Shown here in pieces: positions 15,998-24,205 of a stretch of 64,000 nt of DNA. The number at the start of each line of letters is the position of its first letter. The first letter of the stretch is position 1. Under the pieces are notes generated by a model that saw nothing but the letters and a program-made list of their open reading frames with translations, had not been told where the DNA came from and made no database searches. Source of the DNA: Cystobacter fuscus (GTDB taxonomy: Bacteria; Myxococcota; Myxococcia; Myxococcales; Myxococcaceae); contig NZ_CP022098.1 in assembly GCF_002305875.1 (NCBI RefSeq), positions 11,408,001 to 11,472,000 on the forward strand, given 5' to 3'. The position numbers were made by a program, and so were the translations under genes.

Positions 15998-17788
15998 ATG
16001 GACCCACGCAACCGCCTGAAAATGGATGGGACCGCGTCCTCCGGCCCCGCGTCCTTCAAGAGCTTCTTCAACCTGATCGCATCGACGAAGCCATCGCTGC
16101 CCCTGCTCATCACCGCCCTGGTGCTGAGCGTGGGCTCGACGCTGGTGAGCCTCCTCGTTCCGCTCTTCACCAAGAGCCTGGTGGATGGCTTCTCGCTCGC
16201 CTCCCTCGACTACCGCCAGATGGCGCTGATCGCCGCGGCCTTCACCCTCCAGGCCGCCACCAGCGGCATCTCGCTCTACCTGCTCACCTTCGTGGGCCAG
16301 CGGATCGTCGTCGGCATCCGAGACCGGCTCTGGAAGAAGCAGCTGGCCCTGCCCATCCGCTACTTCGACGCGCACGGCACCGGAGACCTCATCTCCCGCA
16401 TGGCCAACGACACCGCCGTCGTCAAGGCGCTCATCACCGAGAACCTCTCGAGCTTCGTCTCGGGCATCCTCGCCATGGTCGGCTCGGTCAGCCTGCTCAT
16501 CTCCCTGAACTGGAAGATGGCCCTCGTCATGCTGGTGGCCCTGCCGGTGGGCATCGGCGTCATCGCGCCCCTGGCTCGCAGCATGCGCCGGGTGTCCATG
16601 GGGACGATGGACGAGAACGCCCGCTTCACCACCCTGCTCGCCCAGGTGCTGTCGGAGATCCGCCTGGTGAAGGCCTCCAACGCCGAGAGCCGCGAGTACC
16701 GCAAGGGCCAGGAGACCGTCGAGCGGCTCTTCCAGTTCGGCCTCAAGGAGGGCCGTGTCCAGGCGCTCGTCGGGCCGATGATGGGCCTGGTGATGATGGG
16801 CATGCTCGTCCTCGTCATCGGCTATGGCGGGCTGCTCGTCTCGTCCGGGCAGCTCTCGGCGGGAGACCTGGTCGCGTTCATCCTCTACCTGATTCAGGCC
16901 ATCATCCCCGTGGGCCAGCTGACCGCCTTCTTCGTCCAGCTCCAGAAGGCACGCGGCGCCACGCAGAGCATCATCACCCTGCTGGAGACGCCCGAGGAGA
17001 AGCCGGAGGAGGGAGTGCACCTCGAGGCGGCCCGCCTGCCCATCCGCTTCGACCGGGTGAGCTTCAGCTACCTGCCGGGCGAGCCCGTGAGCCGGGAGCT
17101 GAGCTTCTGCCTGGAGCCCGGCACCGTGACGGCCATCGTCGGCCCGAGCGGCTCGGGCAAGACGACACTCTTCTCGCTCCTGGAGCGCTTCTATGAGCCG
17201 GACTCCGGGACCATCCTCATCGGCTCGAAGCCGCTGCGGGAGTTCTCCCTGGCCTCGTGGCGCCGCCGCATCGGCTACGTCCCCCAGGAGAGCCCGCTCA
17301 TGGCGGGGACGATCCGCGAGAACATCGCCTATGGCCTCGACCGGGAGCCGAGCGATGAAGAGCTCATCGAGGCCGCTCGCCTGGCCTATGCCGACGAGTT
17401 CATCCAGGGCCTGCCCAACGGCTATGACACGGAGGTGGGCGAGCGGGGCGTGAAGCTCTCCGGTGGACAGCGGCAGCGCATCGCCATCGCCCGGGCGTTC
17501 CTGCGCAACCCCGACATCCTCATGCTCGACGAGGCCACCTCCAGCCTGGACAGTACCTCGGAGCACTTCGTCAAGCTGGCCCTGGAGAACCTGATGCGAG
17601 GCCGGACGACGCTGATCATCGCGCACCGCCTGTCCACGGTGATCGATGCGGACCTCATCCTCTTCGTGGAGAAGGGGCGGTTGACGGGGCGCGGCACCCA
17701 CTCGGAGTTGGTGGACAGCCACGAACTCTACCGGAGCTTCGCCGAGCAGCAGCTCCGCTCCCACGACAGCCGCGAGGCACGCGCCTGA
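15998..17788 (+). CDS. ABC exporter, fused membrane and ATPase domains (LmrA/MsbA type)
   Basis: 596 aa from ATG 15998 (GTAGGG upstream; ATG 15977 is an alternative). Residues 25-330 form the six-helix type I exporter domain. The ATPase domain has Walker A GPSGSGKTT (382-390), Q-loop YVPQESPL, signature LSGGQRQR (487-494), Walker B ILMLDEATSSLD and H-loop IAHRLST, so it is complete. It works as a homodimer or half-transporter for drugs, lipids or peptides. It is followed after 42 nt by a response regulator and a histidine kinase, which suggests that the two-component pair controls it, as in bacitracin/drug-sensing and heme-sensing (Hss-Hrt) systems. Confidence 0.93.
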   Translation: MDPRNRLKMDGTASSGPASFKSFFNLIASTKPSLPLLITALVLSVGSTLVSLLVPLFTKSLVDGFSLASLDYRQMALIAAAFTLQAATSGISLYLLTFVGQRIVVGIRDRLWKKQLALPIRYFDAHGTGDLISRMANDTAVVKALITENLSSFVSGILAMVGSVSLLISLNWKMALVMLVALPVGIGVIAPLARSMRRVSMGTMDENARFTTLLAQVLSEIRLVKASNAESREYRKGQETVERLFQFGLKEGRVQALVGPMMGLVMMGMLVLVIGYGGLLVSSGQLSAGDLVAFILYLIQAIIPVGQLTAFFVQLQKARGATQSIITLLETPEEKPEEGVHLEAARLPIRFDRVSFSYLPGEPVSRELSFCLEPGTVTAIVGPSGSGKTTLFSLLERFYEPDSGTILIGSKPLREFSLASWRRRIGYVPQESPLMAGTIRENIAYGLDREPSDEELIEAARLAYADEFIQGLPNGYDTEVGERGVKLSGGQRQRIAIARAFLRNPDILMLDEATSSLDSTSEHFVKLALENLMRGRTTLIIAHRLSTVIDADLILFVEKGRLTGRGTHSELVDSHELYRSFAEQQLRSHDSREARA

Positions 17789-17830
17789 CTCGCGGAGTGT
17801 TCCCTGTAGAATGCGAACCCAGGAGGGCGC

Positions 17831-18505
17831 ATGGCGAGGATCATGGTCGTCGATGACGACCCCCACATCCGCGAGGTGGTCCGACACTTCCTCGGGACCG
17901 CGGGCTTCGACGTCGTCGAGGCCTCGGACGGCCGGGAGGCCCTGAGCCTGCTGGAGCGGACCCAGGTGGACCTGCTCGTGCTGGACGTGATGATGCCGAA
18001 GATGGACGGCTGGCAGCTCTGCCAGGAGCTCAAGCGTCTGCGAGACGTCCCCATCCTGATGCTCACGGCGAAGGGGGAGACTTCGCAGAAGCTCAAGGGC
18101 TTCGAGCTCGGGGCCGATGACTACCTGGTGAAGCCCTTCGAGCCCGCGGAGCTCGCGGCCCGCGTCAAGGCGCTGCTCAAGCGCTACCGCATCGAGGCGT
18201 CGCAGAGCGTGCAGGTCGGCAAGCTCTTCCTCAGCCGGAAGACATACCTGATCCAGGCTGGCGAGGAGAGCCTCACCATTCCCATGAAGGAGTTCGAGTT
18301 GCTCTTCAAGCTGGGCAGCTCGCCGGGGAAGACGTTCAGCCGGGAGCAGCTCATCCAGGCCATCTGGGGCCCGGACTTCGAGGGGACGGATCGCACCGTG
18401 GACGTGCACGTCAACCGCCTGCGCGAGCGGTTTCCCGAGGAGCGCTTCGGCTATCGCATCACCGCCATCCGCGGCTTGGGCTATCGGCTGGAGCTCGCAC
18501 AGTGA
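17831..18505 (+). CDS. OmpR/HssR-family response regulator
   Basis: 224 aa from ATG 17831 with AGGAGG close upstream. The receiver domain has acidic pocket DDD (8-10), phospho-acceptor Asp52 (LLVLDVMMPK), Thr in MLTAKGE and Lys in YLVKPFE. The C-terminal winged helix has TIPMKEFELLF, REQLIQAIWG and RTVDVHVNRLRERF. Sequence style resembles HssR of heme-sensing systems. Its last codons overlap the GTG of the histidine kinase gene (GTGA). Confidence 0.93.
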   Translation: MARIMVVDDDPHIREVVRHFLGTAGFDVVEASDGREALSLLERTQVDLLVLDVMMPKMDGWQLCQELKRLRDVPILMLTAKGETSQKLKGFELGADDYLVKPFEPAELAARVKALLKRYRIEASQSVQVGKLFLSRKTYLIQAGEESLTIPMKEFELLFKLGSSPGKTFSREQLIQAIWGPDFEGTDRTVDVHVNRLRERFPEERFGYRITAIRGLGYRLELAQ

Positions 18506-19698
18506 AGTGGCCCGCCCTGAAGCGCACGCCTCGCCTCGGGGCAGGGCTGGTCACCCTGGCCATGCTGGCAGGGCTGGTCGCGGAGTGGACGCTGGTGTCC
18601 TGGCTCAAGGATGCCGCCCTGACGGCCCTCGGTGTACGGCTCTCTCCCTACGTCAGCCAGGTCATCGATCTGGTGGTCTCGCTCTTCCTGTTCGGCTTCA
18701 TCATGAGGTTCATCGGAAAGGCCTTCTTCCACTGGCGGATGACCATCTTCACCGTGTTGAACGACGCGCTGAGCCGCATCGCGCGAGGGGACTTCTCCGT
18801 CAGCGTACCGGTGGATGAGACGGGCGATGACACGCGGAAGAACCCGGTCCTCGAGGTGGCCGTCAACATCAACCAGGTGGCCGAGGCCCTCCAGCGCATG
18901 GAGGCGATGCGTCAGGAGTTCATCTCGAACGTCTCCCACGAGATCCAATCGCCCCTCACCTCCATCCGAGGCTTCGCACAGGCCCTGAGAGAAGGCGGGC
19001 TGTCCGAGGAGACCCGTCAGCACTACCTCGCCACCATCGAGGCCGAGAGCCGGCGTCTCTCACGGCTGAGCGAGAACCTCCTGAGGCTGAGCTCGCTGGA
19101 CTCGAAGGCCCATGCCCCGGTCCCGCGGCGCTATCGGCTCGACAGCCAGCTGCGCGAAGTGGTCCTGGCCGCCGAGCCTCAGTGGACGGCCAAGGGGCTC
19201 GACATCGAGGCGGACCTGGACGCCGTGTACCAGACCGCGGACGAGGACATGCTGAATCAGGTCTGGACCAACCTCGTCCACAACGCCATCAAGTTCACTC
19301 CCGCGGGCGGAAGGATGGGGATCGAGCTGCGGCTCGAGGGCGGACAGGCCCTCGTGCGGCTCACGGATTCGGGGATTGGCATCTCGCGGGAGGACCTGCC
19401 CTTCGTCTTCGATCGGTTCTACAAGGCGGACAAGGCTCGCAGCCGCACCGATGCCTCGGGTGGGAGTGGACTGGGGCTCGCCATCGCCCGGAAGATCGTC
19501 GAACTCCACGGAGGGCGCATCGAGGCGCTGAGCGAGGGTCTGGGCAAAGGCTCCTGCTTCACGGTGCGCCTCCCCTCCGCGGAGCCCTACCTGAAAGCAC
19601 CCGAGCCTGCTTCATCGGACACGTCTTCGGAGCAGGGCTTGGAGCCGGGAGCGCAACCCGGCACGGTTCGAAGTGCACGATGGAGGACGTACGTATAG
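18502..19698 (+). CDS. Sensor histidine kinase
   Basis: 398 aa from GTG 18502, coupled to the response regulator. Two hydrophobic helices (about 15-33 and 50-72) enclose a very short periplasmic loop. HAMP-like linker, then HisKA with His146 in SNVSHEIQSPLTSI. The ATPase has N-box NLVHNAIKF, G1 DSGIGI, F-box FVFDRFYKAD and G2 GGSGLGLAI. The short extracytoplasmic loop is typical of kinases that sense membrane stress or their own transporter. The last 35 or so residues after VRLPSAEPY are low-complexity and run into a sequence that is repeated at 21149-21176, so the normal C terminus may have been altered. Confidence 0.92.
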   Translation: MKWPALKRTPRLGAGLVTLAMLAGLVAEWTLVSWLKDAALTALGVRLSPYVSQVIDLVVSLFLFGFIMRFIGKAFFHWRMTIFTVLNDALSRIARGDFSVSVPVDETGDDTRKNPVLEVAVNINQVAEALQRMEAMRQEFISNVSHEIQSPLTSIRGFAQALREGGLSEETRQHYLATIEAESRRLSRLSENLLRLSSLDSKAHAPVPRRYRLDSQLREVVLAAEPQWTAKGLDIEADLDAVYQTADEDMLNQVWTNLVHNAIKFTPAGGRMGIELRLEGGQALVRLTDSGIGISREDLPFVFDRFYKADKARSRTDASGGSGLGLAIARKIVELHGGRIEALSEGLGKGSCFTVRLPSAEPYLKAPEPASSDTSSEQGLEPGAQPGTVRSARWRTYV

Positions 19699-19722
19699 GA
19701 GGGATGGGGGCCGTGTTGAGGG
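19695..19722 (+). repeat. Dispersed repeat A, copy 1
   Basis: TAGG(A/C)GGGATGGGGGCCGTGT followed by GAGG, shared with 21149-21176. The stop codon of the histidine kinase lies in this copy. Confidence 0.5.
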
Positions 19723-19771
19723 GCAGTGCCAGACGCGCACTGCGTTTGGTTCCGTCAGGTAACCCAGTGTG

Positions 19772-19789
19772 CCCACACGAGTCGTCTGA
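19772..19789 (+). repeat. Dispersed repeat B, copy 1
   Basis: CCCACACGAGTCGTCTGA, identical to 20340-20357. Both copies are preceded within about 20 nt by TCAGGT. A diverged third copy is in the inverted repeat at 20956-20987. Confidence 0.6.
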
Positions 19790-19811
19790 CACCCTTCCTG
19801 GGAACGCGCGT

Positions 19812-20174
19812 TCAAGGCGCCGGCGCGAGGACAGTCCGGTCGATCCATCCCCGGGCGGGAGTGGGATCGAAGTCTTTGCGGTAGTCCGCCAGGAAGCGCC
19901 CATTCGAGGGGCACGACTCCACCAGGTTCGCGACCCAGTAGGCGCCGCCACAGGGGATCGTGTCGATGGGCGTGGTGGAGGTGGCCGTCTTGTAGACGTA
20001 CACGGTGGCGCACACGAACGTGTAGTCGCGCCCGGGATTCTGACAGGTGTTGGTGAGCGCCTCGGCGAGGGCGTCCGTGGGCCCTGCTTCTTCCTGGACC
20101 TCCAGCGAACCACACCCCGCCAGCAGGCCCACCACCCCAGCCGCGAACCACCCACCTCGAAGAAGAATCGTCAT
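19812..20174 (-). CDS. Small Cys-containing lipoprotein
   Basis: 120 aa from ATG 20174 with GGGAG about 7 nt upstream. The signal peptide ends in lipobox LLAGC. The mature part has two Cys pairs (NTCQNPG, FVCATVYVYK, TIPCGGAYW, ESCPSNGRF) separated by short beta-like strands, and is probably a disulfide-stabilised secreted domain. No family is recognised. It stands alone between repeat copies and converges with the histidine kinase gene. Confidence 0.75.
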   Translation of the reverse strand: MTILLRGGWFAAGVVGLLAGCGSLEVQEEAGPTDALAEALTNTCQNPGRDYTFVCATVYVYKTATSTTPIDTIPCGGAYWVANLVESCPSNGRFLADYRKDFDPTPARGWIDRTVLAPAP

Positions 20175-20339
20175 CGAAAGCTCCCGCGTGCGTCGAAAAG
20201 AGGAGCTTCCAATTTTAGAGTGGGCACCTCGGCTGCCGTGAGCGCCTCGTCGCGCATGGGTGCTGGAGGCCGAAGGCCGGTGTTCGCATGGACCGCGCCC
20301 GACTTCCAGGAGGTACCCGGTGTGTCAGGTGGGGGCCTA

Positions 20340-20357
20340 CCCACACGAGTCGTCTGA
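20340..20357 (+). repeat. Dispersed repeat B, copy 2
   Basis: Second exact copy of CCCACACGAGTCGTCTGA (compare 19772-19789). Confidence 0.6.
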
Positions 20358-20373
20358 GCGAGCGAAGGCCGTG

Positions 20374-20955
20374 TCACGAGTCCTTTCGCCCTGACGCGTG
20401 GGCCCCGCCGTCCAGCACCTCGGACAGGGTCGTGGCCTGGAGGGCCCGGTCGAACCAGTTATCGAGCGTGTTCAGGTCCGTGCAGTCGAGGATGAGCTGC
20501 CGGGCTCCTTCCTCCACGTGAATCCCCCGGAGGGCGAGAATCCTCAGGATGGACTCGGCACGTCCCCGTGCCAGACCCTCTTCCCTGCCTCGCACCAACC
20601 CCTTCTCCAGCCCCTGCGACAGGCCCTGCTGGCGTCCCTGCTCGATGAGTTCCTCGCCATAGCTCCGCATCAACTCCTCCGTGCGTTGCTCATCCAGGAC
20701 TGAATGTAGCACCTGACCTGTAGCGTTGTGGACGGCCTTGTCCCCAGTCCACAGCAGGTAACGGATGACCACCCGCAGAGGTTCGGCGCCCTCTGGAGCC
20801 GCCTGCACCTGGGCGAACAGGCCCACCCACTCGGGCAGCTTGCGCGCCAGTACCCTGCGGGGAGCCAGCAGGCCGTGGATGTCCGCTTCCGCTCCCTTGG
20901 TCCCGTTGGCGAGACGCCATTCTCCTGGGAGGGGTCTCCCACGGGCCCGCCCGAG
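20374..20955 (-). pseudogene. Rpn-family nuclease/transposase, 5'-truncated
   Basis: About 193 codons are open but with no start: the frame begins right after a TGA at 20958-20956 that belongs to an inverted repeat. What remains is the C-terminal half of an Rpn (PD-(D/E)XK, DUF4351-type) protein: WRLANGTKGAEADIHGLLA, LRVVIRYLLWTG and a Gln/Gly/Glu-rich helix (EQGRQQGLSQGLEKGLVRG), ending in a small helical domain. The nuclease core near the N terminus is missing. An internal ATG at 20826 could start a 150-aa product lacking the catalytic residues. Full-length Rpn proteins promote recA-independent recombination; this copy is most likely dead. Confidence 0.75.
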
Positions 20956-20987
20956 TCAGACGAACCGTCTCGTACAAATCGTCTGAC
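20956..20987. repeat. Inverted repeat TCAGACGA...TCGTCTGA
   Basis: GTCAGACGA and TCGTCTGAC form 9-bp perfect inverted arms around a 16-bp spacer, at the breakpoint of the truncated Rpn gene. The right arm resembles repeat B (TCGTCTGACACC). Confidence 0.55.
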
Positions 20988-21411
20988 ACCTTCGCAGCGC
21001 CCGCACTCGCATCCTCGGGGCTCGTGGCCCTCACCGGACACCTCGCGCGGCACTTCGGCGACAGTGGCTTCGCCGTGGCGGACACGGCTGGCCCATGCTC
21101 AAGCTGCTGCGCAACGGCCAGCTCTACAAGAACACGCCCTTCCACGTACTAGGCGGGATGGGGGCCGTGTGGAGGGAGAGAGCTGGAGCCGAGGGGTAGA
21201 GGAGGACTGATGAGGGGTGCCACGCGGGCTGTGCGCCAGGCCAGTGGAGAGGCGATGCAGCCCCATGGGGCACACGCCGGCCCAGGTGGCCCCCCGGCTG
21301 GATCTCTCGAGCGGACGGCATGTTGGGGCTCCCTCCTCCCGTCGTTCTCCTATGCTCCCTCCGGGTGACCCAAGTCCCCGGAGAAGCGTGGTGGATAGCG
21401 AGGAGGAAGTC
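20988..21411 (+). other. Intergenic debris with repeat A copy 2
   Basis: No intact gene. 21097-21140 reads MLKLLRNGQLYKNTPFHV in one frame and may be a gene relic. Repeat A copy 2 is at 21149-21176. The last 40 bp carry the strong ribosome binding site of the next gene. Confidence 0.35.
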
Positions 21412-22323
21412 ATGAAGACGAGGTGGTTGTTACCCGCGGCCTTGCTGCTGGCCATCACGGGATGTGGTGCGCCCACAGGTGGCGCGGAAGGCGAGGTCAC
21501 GTACGCGGAGGTGCCCAGCCCGAGTGAGCCCGGTGGGGTGCATCCGCTGACACTCGACATCGCAGTACCAGAGGGGCCGGGTCCCTTTCCCGCGATCGTC
21601 TTCATCCATGGTGGCGGATGGGTCATCGGAGATCTGGACGACTTCGGAGATCGAATCCACGAAGCGAGCCGACGGGGCTTCATCGGGGTGACCATCAACT
21701 ATCGGCTCGCGAACCTCGATGATGGACACGGCAAGGCCCTCCACCCCTGGCCGGCGCAACTGCAGGACGTGCGGTGTGCGCTCCGGTGGCTCGCCGCGAA
21801 TGCCGCCACGTACAAAGTGGATACGGCCCGAGTGGGGGTGATCGGCGGGTCCGCTGGCGGGCACCTCGCGATGATGTCGGCGTACGCCCGGAACGAAGCA
21901 CGCTTCGAGCCAGACTATTGCCCCTACAGCGAGAACCTCGAGGTGAAGGCCGTGGTGTCCATGTGCGGCGCCGGTGACCCCGCGTCCGTCTATGAGACGA
22001 CGGACTGGTGGATCAAACCCTACGTCACCCGGTTCCTCGCGCTGCCGGATGGAGCGAAGGTAAAGGATTCGCCCGAGGTCTTCGCTGATGTCAGCAACCT
22101 CACCTACATGGGGCACGGGCCCAGGGTGCCACTGCTGATTCTCCAGGGGACGGCGGACACCCTCGTCCTCCCCGAGGTGCAGCGAGCCTTCGCGGTATCG
22201 GCTCGATTGCTCGGGCAGGAGGTCCACGTCGAGTACCTCGAAGGCGCGGGCCACGACATCGATGCCACCCACCGGGCCGAGTCGGATGAGTTCATTTGGA
22301 AGTGGTTCGGGGAGAGGCTATGA
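21412..22323 (+). CDS. Secreted alpha/beta hydrolase (HGGG esterase/lipase)
   Basis: 303 aa from ATG 21412 with AGGAGG 5 nt upstream. Lipoprotein signal with lipobox ITGC, so it is anchored in the envelope. The oxyanion motif HGGGW begins at His66, the nucleophile is Ser147 in GGSAGG, and the acid and His are in GTADTLVLP and EGAGHDID. This is the BD-FAE/hormone-sensitive-lipase type of esterase; members deacylate sugars, short acyl esters or peptides. It overlaps the next gene by 4 nt (ATGA). Confidence 0.9.
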   Translation: MKTRWLLPAALLLAITGCGAPTGGAEGEVTYAEVPSPSEPGGVHPLTLDIAVPEGPGPFPAIVFIHGGGWVIGDLDDFGDRIHEASRRGFIGVTINYRLANLDDGHGKALHPWPAQLQDVRCALRWLAANAATYKVDTARVGVIGGSAGGHLAMMSAYARNEARFEPDYCPYSENLEVKAVVSMCGAGDPASVYETTDWWIKPYVTRFLALPDGAKVKDSPEVFADVSNLTYMGHGPRVPLLILQGTADTLVLPEVQRAFAVSARLLGQEVHVEYLEGAGHDIDATHRAESDEFIWKWFGERL

Positions 22324-22856
22324 CGATGCGCCACTTCATCTGCATGCTCGTGCTGTTGGCAGCGCCGCGAGTGCTGGCCCAATCAGCGGGAGGGGAGGCC
22401 CACGCTCCAGCCGAGGACGCCTTCGCTCTCAGGCTGGGGCTCAGCGCCCGGCCGCTCATCGGTCTCAGCGGAGTGAGCGCCATCAGGACGCACACGCTTC
22501 GGGACGGGGGTTGGGTCGTCGTGGACGTCGCTCCCTCCTACCGTCTGTCACGACTCTTCGCCGCCGAGCTCGGTCTGTCGGCGATGGTGCCCGTGAAGGA
22601 CGCGTGGGGGTTTCCGGACTTCCGGCTCGCGGTGACGCCCGCCGCCCGGCTCGACGCCGGGCCCGTCTACGCGCGCATCGGGCTGCCCCTGATGTTCGGG
22701 GAGGGCTTCAGTCTGGGCGCTCAGGCCGCAGTGGGCGCGACGCTCTTCGATCGCTTCTACGTGGGAGTCATCGGGGAGGCCAACGTCAGAGACCTGCTGG
22801 GGATGGTGGGGCTCGAGCTGGGCGTCCGCTTCGGTGGCCCGAAGCCTCGCATCTAA
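22320..22856 (+). CDS. Small outer-membrane beta-barrel-like protein
   Basis: 178 aa from ATG 22320, coupled to the esterase gene. Signal peptide RHFICMLVLLAAPRVLAQ. The mature part has alternating hydrophobic strands (AFALRLGLSARPLIGL, GWVVVDVAPSYRLS, VYARIGLPLMFGEGF, LLGMVGLELGVRFGG), consistent with an 8-strand barrel. It ends without the terminal Phe. No named family is recognised. It might serve as a partner of the lipoprotein esterase. Confidence 0.7.
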   Translation: MTMRHFICMLVLLAAPRVLAQSAGGEAHAPAEDAFALRLGLSARPLIGLSGVSAIRTHTLRDGGWVVVDVAPSYRLSRLFAAELGLSAMVPVKDAWGFPDFRLAVTPAARLDAGPVYARIGLPLMFGEGFSLGAQAAVGATLFDRFYVGVIGEANVRDLLGMVGLELGVRFGGPKPRI

Positions 22857-22902
22857 CACGACTATTGCCCGCATGGTGAGAAGTCTGACCCGACGCGTTG
22901 GC

Positions 22903-22933
22903 TGACATGTCAATCCGTGTCACTGACATGTCA
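22903..22933. promoter_or_regulatory. Paired TGACATGTCA palindromes
   Basis: Two identical 10-bp palindromes at 22903-22912 and 22924-22933 are 21 bp apart, two helical turns, and are followed by TTGACA at 22934-22939. Such phased sites fit cooperative binding of a dimeric regulator ahead of the ferritin-like gene. A third copy is at 36219-36228. Confidence 0.4.
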
Positions 22934-23068
22934 TTGACACGAGCCTTCCCTGGCCTCGGAGGGGGAGCATCACCGGAAGGAGTTGAAACGACTGGAGCCT
23001 GTCTTTCGCGGGCTCCTGGCGCGAATGTTGCTGTCCGCCCGAGCGTCCCCCCAACCTCCGAGCGCCTC

Positions 23069-24094
23069 GTGCAAAACAACACCTGGACCGACGCCGCCCT
23101 TCTCGACCATCTCCAGAAAGCCGTCTACCTGGAGCTGTGGACCCTCCCCCTCTACCTGGCGGCCGCCTATTCCTTGCAGGTCCCCGGCTCGGACGCCCAG
23201 AATCCGCCCCAGTTGAAGAGCCTCCGCGGCAAGAGCAACCCCAAGCGCAGCCGGGAGCAGCTCGCCTTCAACAACATCTACTCGGTCGCCGTGCAGGAGA
23301 TGCTGCACCTGGAGCTGGCCAGCAACCTCTTCAATGCGCTGTTCGCTCCCAAGGGACACACGCCGAAGTTCACGGGCGACTGGGCGCCCCGCTACGACAA
23401 GTTCCCCTCCTGGATCGCGGTCGAGAAGCCCGTGCAGCTCGGACCGGTGAACCCCGAGCAGATGTCCCTCCTGGCCGCCATCGAAACCCCCGAGCCAGCG
23501 ACCGATGGCGCGCCGAACGGGCCGCAGGAGACCTACGATTCCATCGGCCAGTTCTACAAGGCCATCGAGCAGGGGGTAAATCAGCGCTGGAGCGAACTCT
23601 ACCAGCCCAAGGCGGACCACCGGCAGAAGAGCGAATTCACCAACCCGGAATACCCAGGCGACGATTACACCGGCTTCAGCAGCATCATCGACAGTCAGGA
23701 CAGCGACACCGCGCGGAAGCAGGCGAACGCGGTGATCCAGGCCATCATCGGGCAGGGAGAGGGCAGCCGGGGACCGGTCATCGACTCGGACCTCCGCCCC
23801 GAGGACTCCAATGATGTCGAGGATCGGTTCAGCCATTTCGCGCGCTTCCGGATGGTGCAGGCGATGCTGAAGCTCGACGGCCCGCTGAAGACCTACCCCA
23901 CCCCGGGGAGCAGTGGGCTCGCGGCCGCGCAGAAGCAACTCACCGCCGGCTTCACGAGCCTCCTGACCGCGCTGGAGCAGGGTTACGCGGGGAACGGCGA
24001 GCTCGACCTCGGCAGCATGTGGTCGCTCCCCGGGCAGATCGTGTCCGTGTGGGCCGCGGGTGGAGTGCCCCAGTTCCAAACCCAATCCCAGTAG
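23069..24094 (+). CDS. Ferritin-like domain protein (VioB/PF12902 type)
   Basis: 341 aa from GTG 23069. The N-terminal 200 residues match the ferritin-like fold of the iminophenyl-pyruvate dimer synthase family: HLQKAVYLELWTLPLYLAAAYS and VAVQEMLHLELASNLFNAL supply the paired Glu/His metal ligands. The second half has QFYKAIEQGV and HFARFRMVQAML. Relatives work in pigment or indolocarbazole synthesis or as stand-alone oxidoreductases. The start is uncertain: an AAGGAG at 22977 lies far upstream, and a frame with KRLEPVFRGLLARMLL would join only if one C were added in the C-run near 23050, so a frameshift in the 5' end is possible. Confidence 0.8.
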   Translation: MQNNTWTDAALLDHLQKAVYLELWTLPLYLAAAYSLQVPGSDAQNPPQLKSLRGKSNPKRSREQLAFNNIYSVAVQEMLHLELASNLFNALFAPKGHTPKFTGDWAPRYDKFPSWIAVEKPVQLGPVNPEQMSLLAAIETPEPATDGAPNGPQETYDSIGQFYKAIEQGVNQRWSELYQPKADHRQKSEFTNPEYPGDDYTGFSSIIDSQDSDTARKQANAVIQAIIGQGEGSRGPVIDSDLRPEDSNDVEDRFSHFARFRMVQAMLKLDGPLKTYPTPGSSGLAAAQKQLTAGFTSLLTALEQGYAGNGELDLGSMWSLPGQIVSVWAAGGVPQFQTQSQ

Positions 24095-24205
24095 CCCGCC
24101 CAGTCCCGGACACGGCCCCATCGCCACCCATGGTGGCAACCAGAAAAACAGGAACTAGCAGTCAATTCAGGATAGCATGATGGTGAAACAAGGAGGTTCT
24201 CCATC

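Noticed and set aside
15971-18409. 812-codon minus-strand frame opposite the ABC exporter and response regulator
   Set aside because: Antisense shadow caused by GC-rich third positions; the plus-strand genes have all catalytic motifs.
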